DNA of 64,000 bases from contig CM030931.1 in the NCBI GenBank assembly GCA_018136815.1, positions 8,544,557-8,608,556 on the forward strand. Direction: 5' to 3'. The translations under genes and the position numbers were made by a program. Positions within the stretch are counted from its first letter, which is position 1, and each line of letters opens with the position of its first letter. The stretch comes from Isochrysis galbana. Lineage: Eukaryota > Haptophyta > Isochrysidales > Isochrysidaceae. This document shows positions 22,477-33,292 of the stretch, one piece after another. The notes under the pieces were generated by a model. It was not told the DNA's origin. It made no database searches and worked only from the letters and a program-made list of their open reading frames with translations.

Positions 22477-22865
22477 CACGGCGTGCACCTTCCTGGAAGT
22501 TGCTATGCGCACGCACGGCGCCCCCGCGGGGGGGCCGATGCACATCGCGCCGTGCCCATGCGCGGCGTGCACATTGTGATTGCAAGTCATCACACGTGCT
22601 GCGTAACGAAACATCTCTTATATTGCACGTTTACGTAATTGTGCGCAGTAGGCGGCACGCAGAGGGAAAAAGTCGGCATGCGCACGCACGGCGTCTCCGC
22701 GGGGGGACCGATGCACACCGCGCCGTGCCCAATGCGCACGGCGTGCACAGTGTGATTGGTGGCCTCAGTGGATACTATTCATTAAACTGCATGTTTATGT
22801 AGTTGAGGAAAAGCGTTTGCATGCGCACGCACGGCGTCCCCGCGGGGGAACATGCACCGCGGGAA
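22477..22865 (+). repeat. Cluster of three GC-rich hairpin repeats
   Basis: The motif ATGCGCACGCACGGCGYCYC plus CGCGGGGG recurs at 22505, 22679 and 22820. Copy 1 forms a stem of GCACGGCGC (22513-22521) with GCGCCGTGC (22547-22555) around an inner CCCCCGCGGGGG palindrome; copy 2 keeps the arms at 22686-22693 and 22721-22728. The sequences between copies are also related (TTGCACGTTTACGTAATTG versus CTGCATGTTTATGTAGTTG), so this is a degenerate tandem array with units of about 145-175 bp. Further copies lie at 18470-18520 (-) and 45269-45325 (+). Confidence 0.7.
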
Positions 22866-23263
22866 AAAGCAGTAAAAAAAGTTGTTATCCCCACGCACTG
22901 CTAGCCCTTATTTAATTTTAAAATAACTGTGGACATTTGATCGCTCAATTCGACTTATGCCCCACAATTGACGGAACGACACCTTGCCGGTTGTCATATC
23001 AACATTCGTATGCACAAAAAAATCGTCTTTCGCGTTTGAATTTTTAGCCTTCATGCTAGGGTCCATTAGTTAGTGACCATATAAGCTGCCTGGGCACAAA
23101 CAATACAGTCTAGAATGCTAGCTTGACCTAGCTATAAGCGAAGTCATTGTCTTGAAAGCTACCGGTAGTCTTCGTTGCGCCCCTTCTACCACCTTGCAAC
23201 ACTATTTCTTTCATGGCGCACCACTTGAGGGAATGCGAGCGCGCTCACGTAAGCAACCTTGGG
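22866..23263. other. AT-richer spacer with a dispersed CAATTGACGGAACGACAC motif
   Basis: At 22962-22988 lies CCCCACAATTGACGGAACGA plus CACCTT. The same motif is found inverted at 59192-59220 and, with an insertion, in the leader of the ORF1 fragment at 47075-47110. No gene recognised. Confidence 0.5.
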
Positions 23264-24904
23264 CTAAGGGGGCAGGGGTCGAGATCGTGTAGGCTCTTTT
23301 CTCAACCTGCTAATCTCCAGCTCCTTTGTTCTTGAGTCGGATTCTCTGGCCTTGACCATCTCGCGCAGAATTTTGACCTCCTCCTCGAGCTCGCCGATCC
23401 GCGCATCCTTTTGTTGCACTTCCGCTTTGAGCAAAGACGACCTTGATGGCCTGCCACCTTCGACTGCCACCGTGGCGCCGACGCTTCTTCTGCCACTGCG
23501 GGATGGAGAAGCCTTCGCACCACCGGCTGGTGTCAGTGCAGACGGCCCTGCATCCTCCGCATTTGCAACATCTTCTAAGTCTTGTCGCAGCCCCGCGAGT
23601 GCCTTCTCAGCTTGAAGAGCACGCGCCTCCGCCTCCATCAGCCGCGTTTCCAGGTCGACCGTCACAACAGGCGACTCGCCTGATTGAGCTTGAAGTCCCA
23701 GACGCAGGGCCTTGGCATGGTCGCTGGCTCGCTCCTCCTCCAAACTCGCTAGCCTCGCCTTGACCACCCCTAGTTCTGCTGCCACAACAATCGCCTCATG
23801 GCTAGCTGCACTGGAGCTTCCATCTCTCGGCGCCGGCCCGCTTAGTTCTGCCTCAAGCCTCTGTTGTTCCTTAAGCTGCGACCACAGCTCATTGATCCGC
23901 TGACGCTGAACACGAGAGCTGGTCTCTAAAGATTCAATCCACCTCATCCGCTCGTCCAAGTTTGAGCGCATCAGAGAGATGTCTTGTTGCTGTGCATCAA
24001 TTTGCTTGCGGCATTCCTTAAGTTCAGCGGAAAGAGCAGTGCTCTGCTGATTTGCCTCACTGAGAGCCCGCCGCGCAGATTCAAGCTCTTGGTTCAAGGC
24101 AGCCAGTAAAGCAACGTTGGCCTCGCGCAATCTCTCCATCTCCTCAAGTGCCTTAGCTTTCGCCGCATTGTCAAGCTTGTACTGATCGAGTTGGAGTTGA
24201 ATGGCCGCCTTAGCGCTAGTCTCCTGCATGAGCTTGTTGACCTGCACTCGCAAAGCTTCCTCCCGCTCCTCATCGCGATGCCGCAAGTCACGCAGTTCGG
24301 CAAGTGCTTCTTCTTGCCCCACAAGAGCAGCTTGGGTGTCCTTCAATCTCTTGAGGAGCTCAAGGAATTTGGCCAGAGCGAAAGCTATCACCTTTTTGAG
24401 CGCCTCCACAGCCCGCATCGCCATATTCAGACGCGCGCTCGCCTCGTTGACCCGCTGTTCCGCCCGATGTTGAGCCTCCTTACCCGCCGCGGCCTCACGC
24501 TCTATGGCTGCGAGTGCAGCCTGCGTCTCACGCAGCGCCTCGTCAGAATGTGCCAAGCTCTCTGTCGTCTTGCTGAGGGCAGCCTTCAGATCGTTAGCTT
24601 CTTGAGAAGCAGCTGTTGCTCGTAACTTTGCCTCCTCGAGCTGGGATGCGTTCGTCACCGCCGCTTCCTTCTGTGAGGCCTCTGCGCGGGCTGCAGCTGC
24701 CTCCCTGCGTGCCGCCTCACGCTCCTCGCTCGCTTTGCGCAGCAGCGAGGCGGTGTGCTCGAGCTGCTTCGACTTGGCCTGGAGCTCGTTATTAAGCGCG
24801 TCACACTTCGCAACCATCTCTGCGCTCCGCCTCTCCAGCTCCTTCTCCTTCTGCTGCAGCCGCATCTTCTCTTTGAGCACAAAGTTGGAGTGCGCCGCCG
24901 CCAT
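23264..24904 (-). CDS. Long coiled-coil protein, function unknown
   Basis: A single-exon frame of 546 residues starting MAAAHSNFVLKEKMRLQQKE. Nearly the whole length is Glu/Lys/Arg/Ala/Gln-rich heptad sequence typical of a parallel coiled coil. Breaks are a hydrophobic patch near residue 170-180 (VIAFALAKFLELLKRL), a Ser/Ala stretch near 365-375, and a Ser/Arg-rich linker at about 460-495 (KASPSRSGRRSVGATV) before a final 45-residue coil. Such proteins act as cytoskeletal, centrosomal, ciliary or vesicle tethers; no diagnostic domain is visible, so the role is open. The frame is long with few chance stops and its amino-acid bias is not explained by homopolymers, so I take it as real. Confidence 0.82.
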   Translation of the reverse strand: MAAAHSNFVLKEKMRLQQKEKELERRSAEMVAKCDALNNELQAKSKQLEHTASLLRKASEEREAARREAAAARAEASQKEAAVTNASQLEEAKLRATAASQEANDLKAALSKTTESLAHSDEALRETQAALAAIEREAAAGKEAQHRAEQRVNEASARLNMAMRAVEALKKVIAFALAKFLELLKRLKDTQAALVGQEEALAELRDLRHRDEEREEALRVQVNKLMQETSAKAAIQLQLDQYKLDNAAKAKALEEMERLREANVALLAALNQELESARRALSEANQQSTALSAELKECRKQIDAQQQDISLMRSNLDERMRWIESLETSSRVQRQRINELWSQLKEQQRLEAELSGPAPRDGSSSAASHEAIVVAAELGVVKARLASLEEERASDHAKALRLGLQAQSGESPVVTVDLETRLMEAEARALQAEKALAGLRQDLEDVANAEDAGPSALTPAGGAKASPSRSGRRSVGATVAVEGGRPSRSSLLKAEVQQKDARIGELEEEVKILREMVKARESDSRTKELEISRLRKEPTRSRPLPP

Positions 24905-24999
24905 CCCCGTTCATTAGTATCTCTTTGTTTACCCTCGAGCAGGAAACCTGCGCCGGCGTCAAAGTTTTTTTGTTATGTTAGTATAACCTTAGACGGTAG

Positions 25000-25320
25000 G
25001 GCGTTCAAACAGTGATTCATAACTACTAAGATGGTGGGGAGCTGCATTTTTTGACCGTCCTCCCAAGCCAAAAAAATTCCAGGGGGGCTCACCTGCCGCC
25101 ACGAAAAATTCATGAGGAAAATGGTGGGTTTTACTTTACCGCCCCCCCCTCCCCCCTTCTGCACACGCGCTGGGGCTCTGACTGTAAGGAACTGGCGGTC
25201 GCGCCTAGGGGCCGATAAGGTTATTTCGGGGCGGTTGTGGGTTGTTTCATACATGCGTTCCCCCGAGATCCTAGATCCTAGAGCGGTCAAACAGGGCTTT
25301 TAACTTCTAAGGGTGAAAAA
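25000..25320. repeat. Dispersed repeat, GCGGTCAAACAGGGCTTTTA family
   Basis: Left part (GTTCAAACAG...ACTACTAAGATGGTGGGGAG, then CAAAAAAATTCCAGGGGGGC) matches 62157-62290. The right end (GCGGTCAAACAGGGCTTTTA, ACTTCTAAGGGTGAAAAA) is the reverse of the repeats at 4.86 and 36.6 kb. The element therefore links four loci in the window. Confidence 0.6.
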
Positions 25321-25994
25321 TCACTAACACTAACACTAACACTAACACTGCTGCTAAGTAAGTCAAGCAGATTGAGGTAAGGTAGTTAGGACTGAGGTTT
25401 AATTAGTTATTAGCCCGGTCACTCACTAGGGAGGGGGGGCGGAGGGCACGATCTGTAATGGGCAAACGAAGGCCAAAATAAGCTCCCTATAGATTCTGGT
25501 GTGGGAGATCAGCAAATAAAAAACCGGGGGTCTTCCGGCAAAATTTTCGAAAATTACAAAATTACCCGATTTCAGGCCTCCGACGGCCGTGCGGAAATAT
25601 ATTTCAGGCGCCCGGGTACTCATGCGAGCGGTTGCACGCTTTACCCTTTATGTTCATTGGGCACTTCCCTTTCGGGAAGCGCGTGCACAAGTTGAAGAAG
25701 TCCGGGTTGAGCGCCTCTTGAATGGTGCTTCTTGGGCGGCGCCGTGCGCCGTTGTTCTTCGCGCTTAAGCCGGGCGGTTTTTCTTCCTCGCACACGCAGG
25801 TGCGGAGGGGTGGCTGAAGTGCTTGGGCGTACCCTTTGCGGTATCCTTTGCATCCCTTTGGCCCGGCGTGGATGTGGATGCTGAGGTTCTTAATGTCGCC
25901 TCCCAGCTCCCCAGCTCGCGGTAGTTCCGGACGGCGTAGTCAATCAATGGGGTAGGGCCTATCAGTTTACTGATAGTTTACGCCAACCGCTAAG

Positions 25995-26400
25995 AACACC
26001 AAGGGCTCGGGAACCCAACTTCGACCTGCGACCGGGGGCCCCACGAGGCCGTTCCAGTCACCGCTCACCAAATGGATGCCGCTACCAGCACCAAAGTGCG
26101 GTATGCCGCCCTCACAGCAACACCAATCGCGTCCGCCGCCCCCACGCACCACGTGCCGAAATCGGCCGCTTGCGGCCCCCGGTGATGACGTCGTCACGCC
26201 CCAAGACGCGCCGTGAGTCGTAGTGCCCAACTTCTACCCGCGACCGGGGGCGCCACGAGGCCGCTCCAGTCACCGCTCACCAAATGGATGCCGCTACCAG
26301 CACCACAGAGTGCGGTATGTATGCTGCCCTCACGCCCTCACAGCCACGCCAATCGCGCCCGCCGCCCCCCCTTGGTGGCCATGACCATGACGCTGGGGGA
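25995..26400. repeat. Direct tandem duplication, period about 212 bp
   Basis: The block CACCGCTCACCAAATGGATG and its flanks occur at about 26060 and again 212 bp later, with clear matches over roughly 150 bp (GCGACCGGGGGC, CACGAGGCCG, CCGCTACCAGCACCA). No coding value recognised. Confidence 0.7.
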
Positions 26401-26885
26401 CGGCGCTGGGGGCCGGCCGAAATTTCCTCTGTCCCCGGGTGGTACCCAGGGACTTTTGATGTCACGCGCCCTCACTCCCCTTGATGGCGCCCATTCCCCC
26501 TGACGCGTGCATTATTCGACGCCGCACTCCCCCTGACGCGCGCGTTCGACGCCGCACCCAGCAGAGTACCCGAGCATCTGTGTCCCCGTCCCCATCTCTC
26601 GTGCGAATCTCGTTGGCAAAGAAAAAAGGCGGCGGCTAGCATTAGGCTAACAACTACCAACGATTCTCCCACACGTCAGAACTCACTGACAATCGCATCC
26701 ACATCCACATGCATCCGCACTCTCGCCATTAGTTTAATTGAGCTCGTTCCGAGCGCGTACCATCATTTAGAGTGGAAGTGTCGAGACCGTCGAATTCTTG
26801 CGGATGATCGACATGTGAGCTACGATTTGTTGAGACACTGGACACTGGAACGGTCTTCAGACTCGGCACCTCGGCCTTTGCATAC

Positions 26886-28166
26886 TCAAGCAGTTGCACT
26901 TGCAGCAGGTATGGGTACTCCATTACATCCAGAGTGTCTTACGCTTTCATCAACGCCTGCATCAACGTCAGCATGTGAGCAGCTTCTGCTGCATTGAGCA
27001 GCTGCTGCATCCTCAGACTCATCTGCTGAGGAGTAAAAGTCCCCGGACTGCAATTGATTTCCATTTAAATCGCTCGGGTCATTTTCGGATGAGCTACGTC
27101 GTCGGACACTACTACTCATCAGCATTCCAGAGGTAGCATGGCGTGCCATAGGCGCGCGACTTGGCACGCCTGCAGAGCGTGCTTTCTTGCCGTCGACAAG
27201 CTTTTCGTAGCAGCTCACTTTCGAGTGGTCGATTGTGAGCAAAGGCCTCCCTGAAGCTGTCGGCTTTCCTTGAAAAAGCATATCTTCAAAGCAAGCATGC
27301 ATCACCATATCCGCCTTTGTGTAGTGCTTTGTGACACGCACTGTTGCGCCATAGATCGCGTCGAACACGGTCAGGCGCGCAGTCAGGCCGATGAATCTGC
27401 TCATGTTGTTTAGCGGCGAGTGATCATCAATCTTATGCCAAATGACCCAAGCCTGTAGGTCTGGGGCTTTGCTAGAGCGAAGGGGCAACTTAATCTCGCT
27501 GCCGCCAGTGCCGACCTGATGCTTGATCATGGCATGGACCTCCATGTCACAATCGCTCAGCGTCTGTGGAGACTCTTTCACAACACGAAACGTGAGGTAT
27601 GTCCCATCTGGCACGCCATCGCCATCGATATCGGCCGAGGAGTCAATCAGGAAGTTGTCCGAAAATCTGATGTGTGGTGTTGGGCGCAGAAACTTGAAGA
27701 TCAACGCGGCGGTAATAAGGCCAGAGATGACCACGCTGACGTAGTGCTCGAGAAGCACCAGCACCTGCCCGGCCACACAGGTCGGGTAGATCGAGCCATA
27801 GCCAATGGTGGTGAACGTATGGACTGAAAGCCAGATGACGTCGTCGAATGCAAACGGTCGGTCTTCGTCCGCGTCCTGCCTGGAGACGATAAAGCAGGCG
27901 GAGCCGCATGCGAAAAATAATGCTGCGAAGAGGACGCACGTAATCACCATCGAGAGCAGCCCCAACACGAGTGTCATTCCGAAGGTGAGCTGGAGCGCAT
28001 AGGCGATGGCCTCTGAGTGGCGCCGCACATGCACGTGGTTGACAACAACGTTGCCGCCAGAGCCAGGGCGCGTGAAGTCGGAGCTAACGACGCCAAAGGT
28101 GAGTGGGATCCGTCCGCGCTCGTCCTCCTGCCGTCTCGGCCGCTGGCTACGCTGGAGGAGCCCCAT
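26886..28166 (-). CDS. Inward-rectifier-type K+ channel (Kir family)
   Basis: A single-exon protein of 426 residues. The N terminus is followed by helix M1 (about 61-91), a pore loop DVIWLSVHTFTTIGYGS with the filter TIGYG at 120-124, and helix M2 (about 132-158). The C-terminal domain is Kir-like: HSPLNNMS, FDAIYGATVRV, and LTIDHSKVSCYE near 300-312. Eukaryotic Kir channels set resting potential and are gated by phosphoinositides or ligands; which applies here is unknown. Odd feature: directly after M2 lies DSSADIDGDGVPDGTY, a D-x-D-G-D-G-x-x-D loop as in dockerin or thrombospondin-3-type Ca2+ sites, inserted at the membrane-cytosol junction. The last 90 residues are Ser/Asp-rich and probably disordered. 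Confidence 0.9.
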   Translation of the reverse strand: MGLLQRSQRPRRQEDERGRIPLTFGVVSSDFTRPGSGGNVVVNHVHVRRHSEAIAYALQLTFGMTLVLGLLSMVITCVLFAALFFACGSACFIVSRQDADEDRPFAFDDVIWLSVHTFTTIGYGSIYPTCVAGQVLVLLEHYVSVVISGLITAALIFKFLRPTPHIRFSDNFLIDSSADIDGDGVPDGTYLTFRVVKESPQTLSDCDMEVHAMIKHQVGTGGSEIKLPLRSSKAPDLQAWVIWHKIDDHSPLNNMSRFIGLTARLTVFDAIYGATVRVTKHYTKADMVMHACFEDMLFQGKPTASGRPLLTIDHSKVSCYEKLVDGKKARSAGVPSRAPMARHATSGMLMSSSVRRRSSSENDPSDLNGNQLQSGDFYSSADESEDAAAAQCSRSCSHADVDAGVDESVRHSGCNGVPIPAASATA

Positions 28167-28879
28167 CGGTCCCGCAGGGGCAGCGCCTAGGCCTGGCGCG
28201 GCCTTGGCTCCGCCGGCTCTCTATCAAGACCACGCCAGCTTTTCATACTCCCTGGAAGATACCATATATTCTAGCGTCGGTAGAGGAGGGAGAGCACGAG
28301 AGCACAGCACGCAAACAAGCTTGTAGCAAACCATGATCATGAAGAAGCAGAATCGCGCGATCCCTTTTTTCTGGGTGGATAGTACTGTTGTAGTCTCCAG
28401 CACTATGTCCATAATTCGAAGTTTTGGGGAGAAAGCTCAATGAGTAACGAATTTTCCGCTAAAGGTTTAAAAATACTCTTATGAAAAAGAAACTGGGAGC
28501 GCAGGGAGAGAGGGGGTTGTTCGAGGGCTTGAGACAGCCAGGCCCCAGTTCAATAACCGGGTGATCTGCCACAAGGCCGGCTTCGAGCACCACGTGGGCG
28601 GGGGGGCGGGGGGATGGGGACGTCGCCAAAGCAGATGGGCCGCAGGCGAGCCTACAGTCTGTCGAGCGGCCGCAGCATGCCTTGGGTGCTGTCGGCCCGT
28701 ATCCATGGGGCGGCGTGTGGGCACGCTGCCGTCTCACCGCAGCCGAGCTCCCGCACGGCAGTAGGAAGTCTGCGCCTCAGCTTAGCTTAGTGACTTGCTT
28801 GAGGCTTTAGGTGTCGGAGGAGGAAATGGCGGCAGGCGCGGCGAGGTGGGCGGAGAAGTCTCTCCCCTTGTTCTTGTTC

Positions 28880-29221
28880 TCTCTGCCAAGAATTTGCGGA
28901 GAAGAAGAACAAGAAGGGGAGAGGCGCACCGAGAATTTCCTCGAATAGACCTACAGTGAGTCCATGAACGAACGAGGCCCGACGACGTCGAGCAGCACAG
29001 CTAGAATGAGAGGCAATAGATGTCGTCGATGTCAATCAATGATCAATGATTCGTGTGGGCGGAGAAGAAGAAGAACAAGGGGAGAGTCGCGCCGAGAATC
29101 TGCTCAAATAGACCTACAATGAGTCCATGAACGAACGAGGCCCGACGACGTCGAGCAGCACAACTAGGAGGAGAGGCAAACGATGTCGTCGATGTCGATC
29201 GATGATCAATGATTCGTGTGG
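28880..29221. repeat. Direct tandem duplication, period 163 bp
   Basis: Two adjacent copies share GAGTCCATGAACGAACGAGG, CCCGACGACGTCGAGCAGCA and ATGATCAATGATTCGTGTGG, offset by 163 bp, with only scattered differences. Nothing indicates a gene. Confidence 0.8.
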
Positions 29222-30254
29222 GAGACCGCTGCCTCTGCAGCCAAGGAGCTCAAGCTGGGGCCAGCGGACTTTCCCGCCGGCAGCCGTCCCAGGCACGCCG
29301 GCCAAGCGAGTTGCGCGGCGTGCTACATGCCCCGCCTCACCACACACAGGACCTTCCATTGCAAAACGGTGTCTCCTGGGGATGGCAGTTTAGCTATGAA
29401 AAGTTTGGATGGTTTAGCGCGGTTGCACATCGGGCGAAGGCGCGCTTTCATCCGGCCCTGGTGCGCCCCGACCGGCCGGACCCGCTCCTCGCCTTGCTGC
29501 TCAGCTTGGGCGGGATGCTCTCGGTATCCATCATTAGAGACGGGTCAGGCTCAGGTTGTCGGTGGCCTGCTCGATGGCCGGCTCGGCGGTCTGCTCGGTG
29601 ATCGGCTCGGCGATCGGCATGGTGACCGGCTCGGTGACCGCCTCGGTGGACCGGCTCGGTGGCCTGCTCCTCCAACATGACGGGTCGATCCTGAAGACAG
29701 GAGGGCGATGCGACGAAGAGGCCCTGTCTGTCGAGTCGTTCGTGGGGCAATCGGGTGCGCTCCTCGTTGAGAGCGGGCGCGGTGTGCCGCCCTCTTTCTG
29801 AAGGGCGCGGTGCACCGGTGCTTGTTCAGGAGGAAGGCCGCGGAGGCGCGGAGGCGATTGGATTGAGATGGGCGGGTGGGAAGCGCAGTCTCTGAAGCGC
29901 AGTCTCTTGAGCGAAGTGTCTGAAGCGCAGTGTGGAAAGGCGCAGTGCCTAGAAGATGGGTCCCACACTCCAATCTGCGAAGCAACGAGCTCCGGCCCGC
30001 GTAGCCTGTCTTGTTTTGCGTCCGTGGGGGCGGGGGGGGGGTTTACATGGCACATGGCCGCACCCCGGCCACGCGCTAGGATCAAAAGGACTTCGGATAT
30101 GTGAATGTGATATGTGCTTACCATCACTATACCACCGCCTTGGCTTCAAATTCTGTGACCTATAGAGCCATTTGAAATTTTGAGCCCCCCTTTTTGAGTG
30201 TATGATCGCCCTAGACATGAGGTCACCGGTATACAAGTACAAGTTACAAATTGG

Positions 30255-30405
30255 ATGCTCCCGGACCCCGGAAACCGAAGAAAAAGGAATGAAGGGGGGG
30301 CAGGGAACGAGGTGGAGGGAGGGAATATAAGGGCGGTGTTAGTTAGCGGCGGGAAGACCCGAGACTAGTAGGTGTGTAGCCCAGAATCTTCAGATTTTAT
30401 TTTTA
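30255..30405 (+). repeat. Hairpin/T-run element (copy 2)
   Basis: Matches 14870-15013 and 36355-36505: GGACCCCGGAAACCGAAGAA, purine block, then GTAGGTGTGTAGCCCAGAAT and CTTCAGATTTTATTTTT. The 5' part present in the other copies is missing. Confidence 0.7.
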
Positions 30406-30860
30406 CAAATTGGATGCTCTAGCTGCTAGCTGGTCTCCCTTTTAGTTGTTGGAAACCAAGTCTGAAGGGAAGAAGTAAGTCATTAACTCCCACATGAGCC
30501 AGTAGGTGATGGCACAGTATGTACCACGTGAGCTCAGCAAACACTCGCGACAGTGGCCGCTTAGCTCAGCTGCCATCTGTGCGGGATTCCTGTTGAGATG
30601 AAAATGATGGATCTAGGCTCTAGGCAACTACGCTCACGGATCACCTTTTGGGAAAGACTGGAATGGTAAGCCGGACGAATCCTCTTGCGCCATGGGGTAT
30701 GGCACTGCCTGCGAGTGTCACACGTCAACAGGATAGGCTCAATAGTACTGCACGACGCACGGGTGAAGAGCAAGCGGGTGTGCCTTAGTTATCCATGCGC
30801 AAACGACCAGATCGGCAATTTCCGTCACTCAACGCTCGGTGCGGGCAAGGTGGTGTTTAT

Positions 30861-32434
30861 TCAAAGGGGTGGCCGATGCCTCGCCTTCGATGGCTTGAGC
30901 TTGTAGAGTGGCATCTCGGGCGAACAGAGGGCCTCCTCGACATTGAGTTGGCACAAGTGGCACAACTGCCATAATGGCATGGTACGGAATGGCTGCTCCA
31001 CCTGTAGGGATGAGGGTGGCACATTTTGTTTGGAAGGTGGCCATTTCCTCGACGGAGGGGTCGTTGGTGTGGGGTTGTGCATGCAAGTGCGAGAGCGAGA
31101 TGAGACGGTTGATCGGAAATGAAGAAAAAGAGCGGCAGTACTGGTATAGCACCTGCGCTCCAAGCTCATCAATGCCGATATAGATGTAAGAGGTTGTGAT
31201 CGCCCAGATGGCAATGGAGAGTGGTGGGAGCTGCCCAACCAGTACTACTGGCAAGGCGCATAACCAAAGGGTTAGTGAACGCATGCCGTGACGCGCCATG
31301 TTGGGTGGAATAGGTGAGGTGAAGAGCCTCTCGCAAGAAGAATGCACGCCATTCAGCTCCTTGATGTCAATATCTAAAATGTACTGCATCTGCTGAGACA
31401 GGCGACCTGCCTCGCACTCTCGATAGATGAGACGGCGCAATTGGGACAATACGGCGAGAGGGCGCGAACGTTGCACTTTGAGCCACTCAAACTCGTCGGA
31501 AGGAAGCAATTTCTGAGGCAAACAGGCGAAGGTGCGGCCCATGGATTCAGGGGAATCGGAATATCTGACATAACAGTTGACGTCACAAATGCAGCCTCAT
31601 GAGCTAGCATGATTGTGGCACAGCACAGGCTCTCACCTTGATGATGTCGTCCCGTTTGTCAGCGTCCCGCAGCTTGTCTCGTAATGTCCACGCGAATACG
31701 CAAAGGTAGCGACAAACGTCACACGTGACACTCCAATCGAGAGTGGCTGAGCATTTTGTCGCAATCTCGCGGCAAATATGAATGAGGTTGCCCCACTCAG
31801 ACCGTGCGGTCTCGAGGCGGCGATAGGCATTATTGGTTCGGAACACCAAAAGCAGACCGATCGCCGCGCCCTGTAGCGAGAGCGGCAGCTGCATCGCAAT
31901 TGCCTGAGATGCAAACCGGGGTGGCACAAGACGCGGGACAAGGAATGCCCAGGCACATATCAGAGCACTGCATGGTGCCACCGCTTGCAAAACGGACGAG
32001 TGGCGCCAGAGAGTGATCGCCTTGAACCAGCGCCAGATAGTCGGTCCGCCAGTGTACCGCCGCCACGTCTCATGTGTAAAGAGGCGCCGGAAGGACGGCT
32101 CTGGGGGATTATCGTCCTCGAGGTCCTCGGTGCGGTTGCGCTTGTCTCCCAAGACTCGCGGCAGCTCGCGCACTGCAGCAAACTGGAGGCGGAGCACCTG
32201 CACGTCGATGGGCGCGGGTTTGGCCGGCTTCTTGGGCGATCCCTTCGCCGATCCCATCCGCGCCGGCGCACAGCGTGCCGCGGCCGCGAGGCCGACGGGT
32301 TGCCCGGGGAGCACAAGCCTCGCAGGGCGCGCAAGGCCCCCTGTGAGAGTGAGCGTGAGGAGCCACAGGACGAAGCCCTGTGGGCGCATGGGTTGCATCC
32401 GGCCGAGGTGCGCCACTCGGACCCGCCCCTCCAT
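30861..32434 (-). CDS. Bestrophin/UPF0187-family anion channel, three exons
   Basis: Exons on the minus strand: 32434-31637, 31512-31153 and 31001-30861, GT-AG and all phase 0, 432 residues. Family landmarks in order: LFTHETWRRY, helix about 149-165, helix 181-197 running into FRTNNAYRRLETARSEWGNL (198 on), RDDIIK|KLLPSDEFEWLK, SQLRRLIYR, then SCERLFTSPIPPNMARHGMR, SLTLWLCALPVVLVGQLPPL, IYIGIDELGAQ|VEQPF. This is the bacterial/plastid-type bestrophin pattern (as in thylakoid VCCN1), which conducts Cl- or bicarbonate. The N terminus (MQPMRPQGFVLWLLTLTLTG from Met13) looks like a signal peptide followed by an Arg/Ala/Lys-rich stretch, compatible with plastid import but without the ASAF motif. 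Translation from Met1 or Met13 is possible. Confidence 0.9.
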
Positions 32435-33292
32435 TCTCTAGCGCCCCCCCTCTCCCTCCCCCCCCGGTGTCTCGAAAGGAAGAGAGACGGGAGGGGGAAG
32501 GGGATGGGGGAGGAGAGAGAGAGAGAGAGACGGAGAAGCCGCCGCCGCCGAGCGCGCGCGCGCACCCAGCCGAAAAATCTCGTCGCCGCCTCTCCCTCTC
32601 TCCTGTACAAATCTATTTCCTCTTCTACGCCCTCCTCCTCCTCTCATCCTCTCTCACTGTCTCCCTCTTCCCCCCTATATGGACCTCTCCCTTTATCTTT
32701 GTTTCGTCCGTCCCGTTTGTGTTTCTCTGTCTACAATAGGTTCCCTCCCCTCCTCTCTTCTTGTGTTTCCCCCTTAGAAGGCCCAGTCTACGCGACCGCC
32801 GATCTCGTGAAAATCCAAACCTTCATTTCTCATTTCTGAAAAGCAAGGTCTCGCTTTTCGAAAAAGCAGAGTACAGTAGTAGTGTTCAACAAATTTCCAT
32901 ACTCTAGAGCTCTTCTAGAGGGCTTGACGGCTGGGTGGTTTGTACGTGCTAGGGGCCGCCTTCACGATCCAAATCATGTCCTTGAAGGTTGGGTGGTCCA
33001 CAATCGACGCAGGTGCATCGCAAGCGTAGAACATGGCCGCTATCAGCATCGCATTGAGCATTGATCCTTGTGTGCGGTGCTGAAATCCAACGAGGGTTGA
33101 TTTCTTTCGCGCAGCTGCCCGGGTGCCGGCTCTGCCACCCTTTCCTCATGTGCCGACGCATTGCTCTGTTTCACAGCGGACAGCTTCCTCTTCTTTGTTC
33201 TTTGCCTCCTTCATCGCGTTGTTCGCGCGTACGGCATCAACGAACGAAACAAACGAGCTGTCGACGCCCGTACACGTTGCCGAGTGCTTCAA
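32435..33292. other. Promoter side of the bestrophin gene and spacer
   Basis: GA/CT-rich low-complexity DNA at 32440-32760, probably 5' UTR and promoter, then ordinary spacer. No gene supported. Confidence 0.5.

Larger units (their letters stand above)
24905..26885. other. Intergenic repeats between the coiled-coil and Kir genes
   Basis: Contains a dispersed repeat (about 25000-25320), a short (CTAACA)n tract at 25325-25352, and a tandem duplication (25995-26400). No gene seen. Confidence 0.55.
28167..30860. other. Spacer between Kir and bestrophin genes; repeats, no gene supported
   Basis: Includes a tandem duplication (28880-29221), a 12-mer coding-type microsatellite (GCTCGGTGACCG-like units, 29555-29660) that keeps several frames open, CTGAAGCGCAGT repeats at 29892-29935, and a hairpin/T-run element (30255-30405). 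Frames across this stretch are composition-driven. Confidence 0.55.

Noticed and set aside
25318-25352. CTAACA repeats as possible telomere
   Set aside because: Only about five units, internal, and not a known telomere sequence; a microsatellite is simpler.
29448-30127. Overlapping frames of about 100-200 codons on both strands near 29.5-30.1 kb
   Set aside because: Driven by a 12-bp microsatellite (TEPVTMPIAEPITEQ on one strand, GDRLGDRHGDRL on the other); no domain.
31153-31238. Read-through of bestrophin exon 2 into LYQYCRSFSSFPINRL
   Set aside because: Splicing at GCGCAG|GTGCTA and joining VEQPF restores the family ending, so the read-through is intronic.
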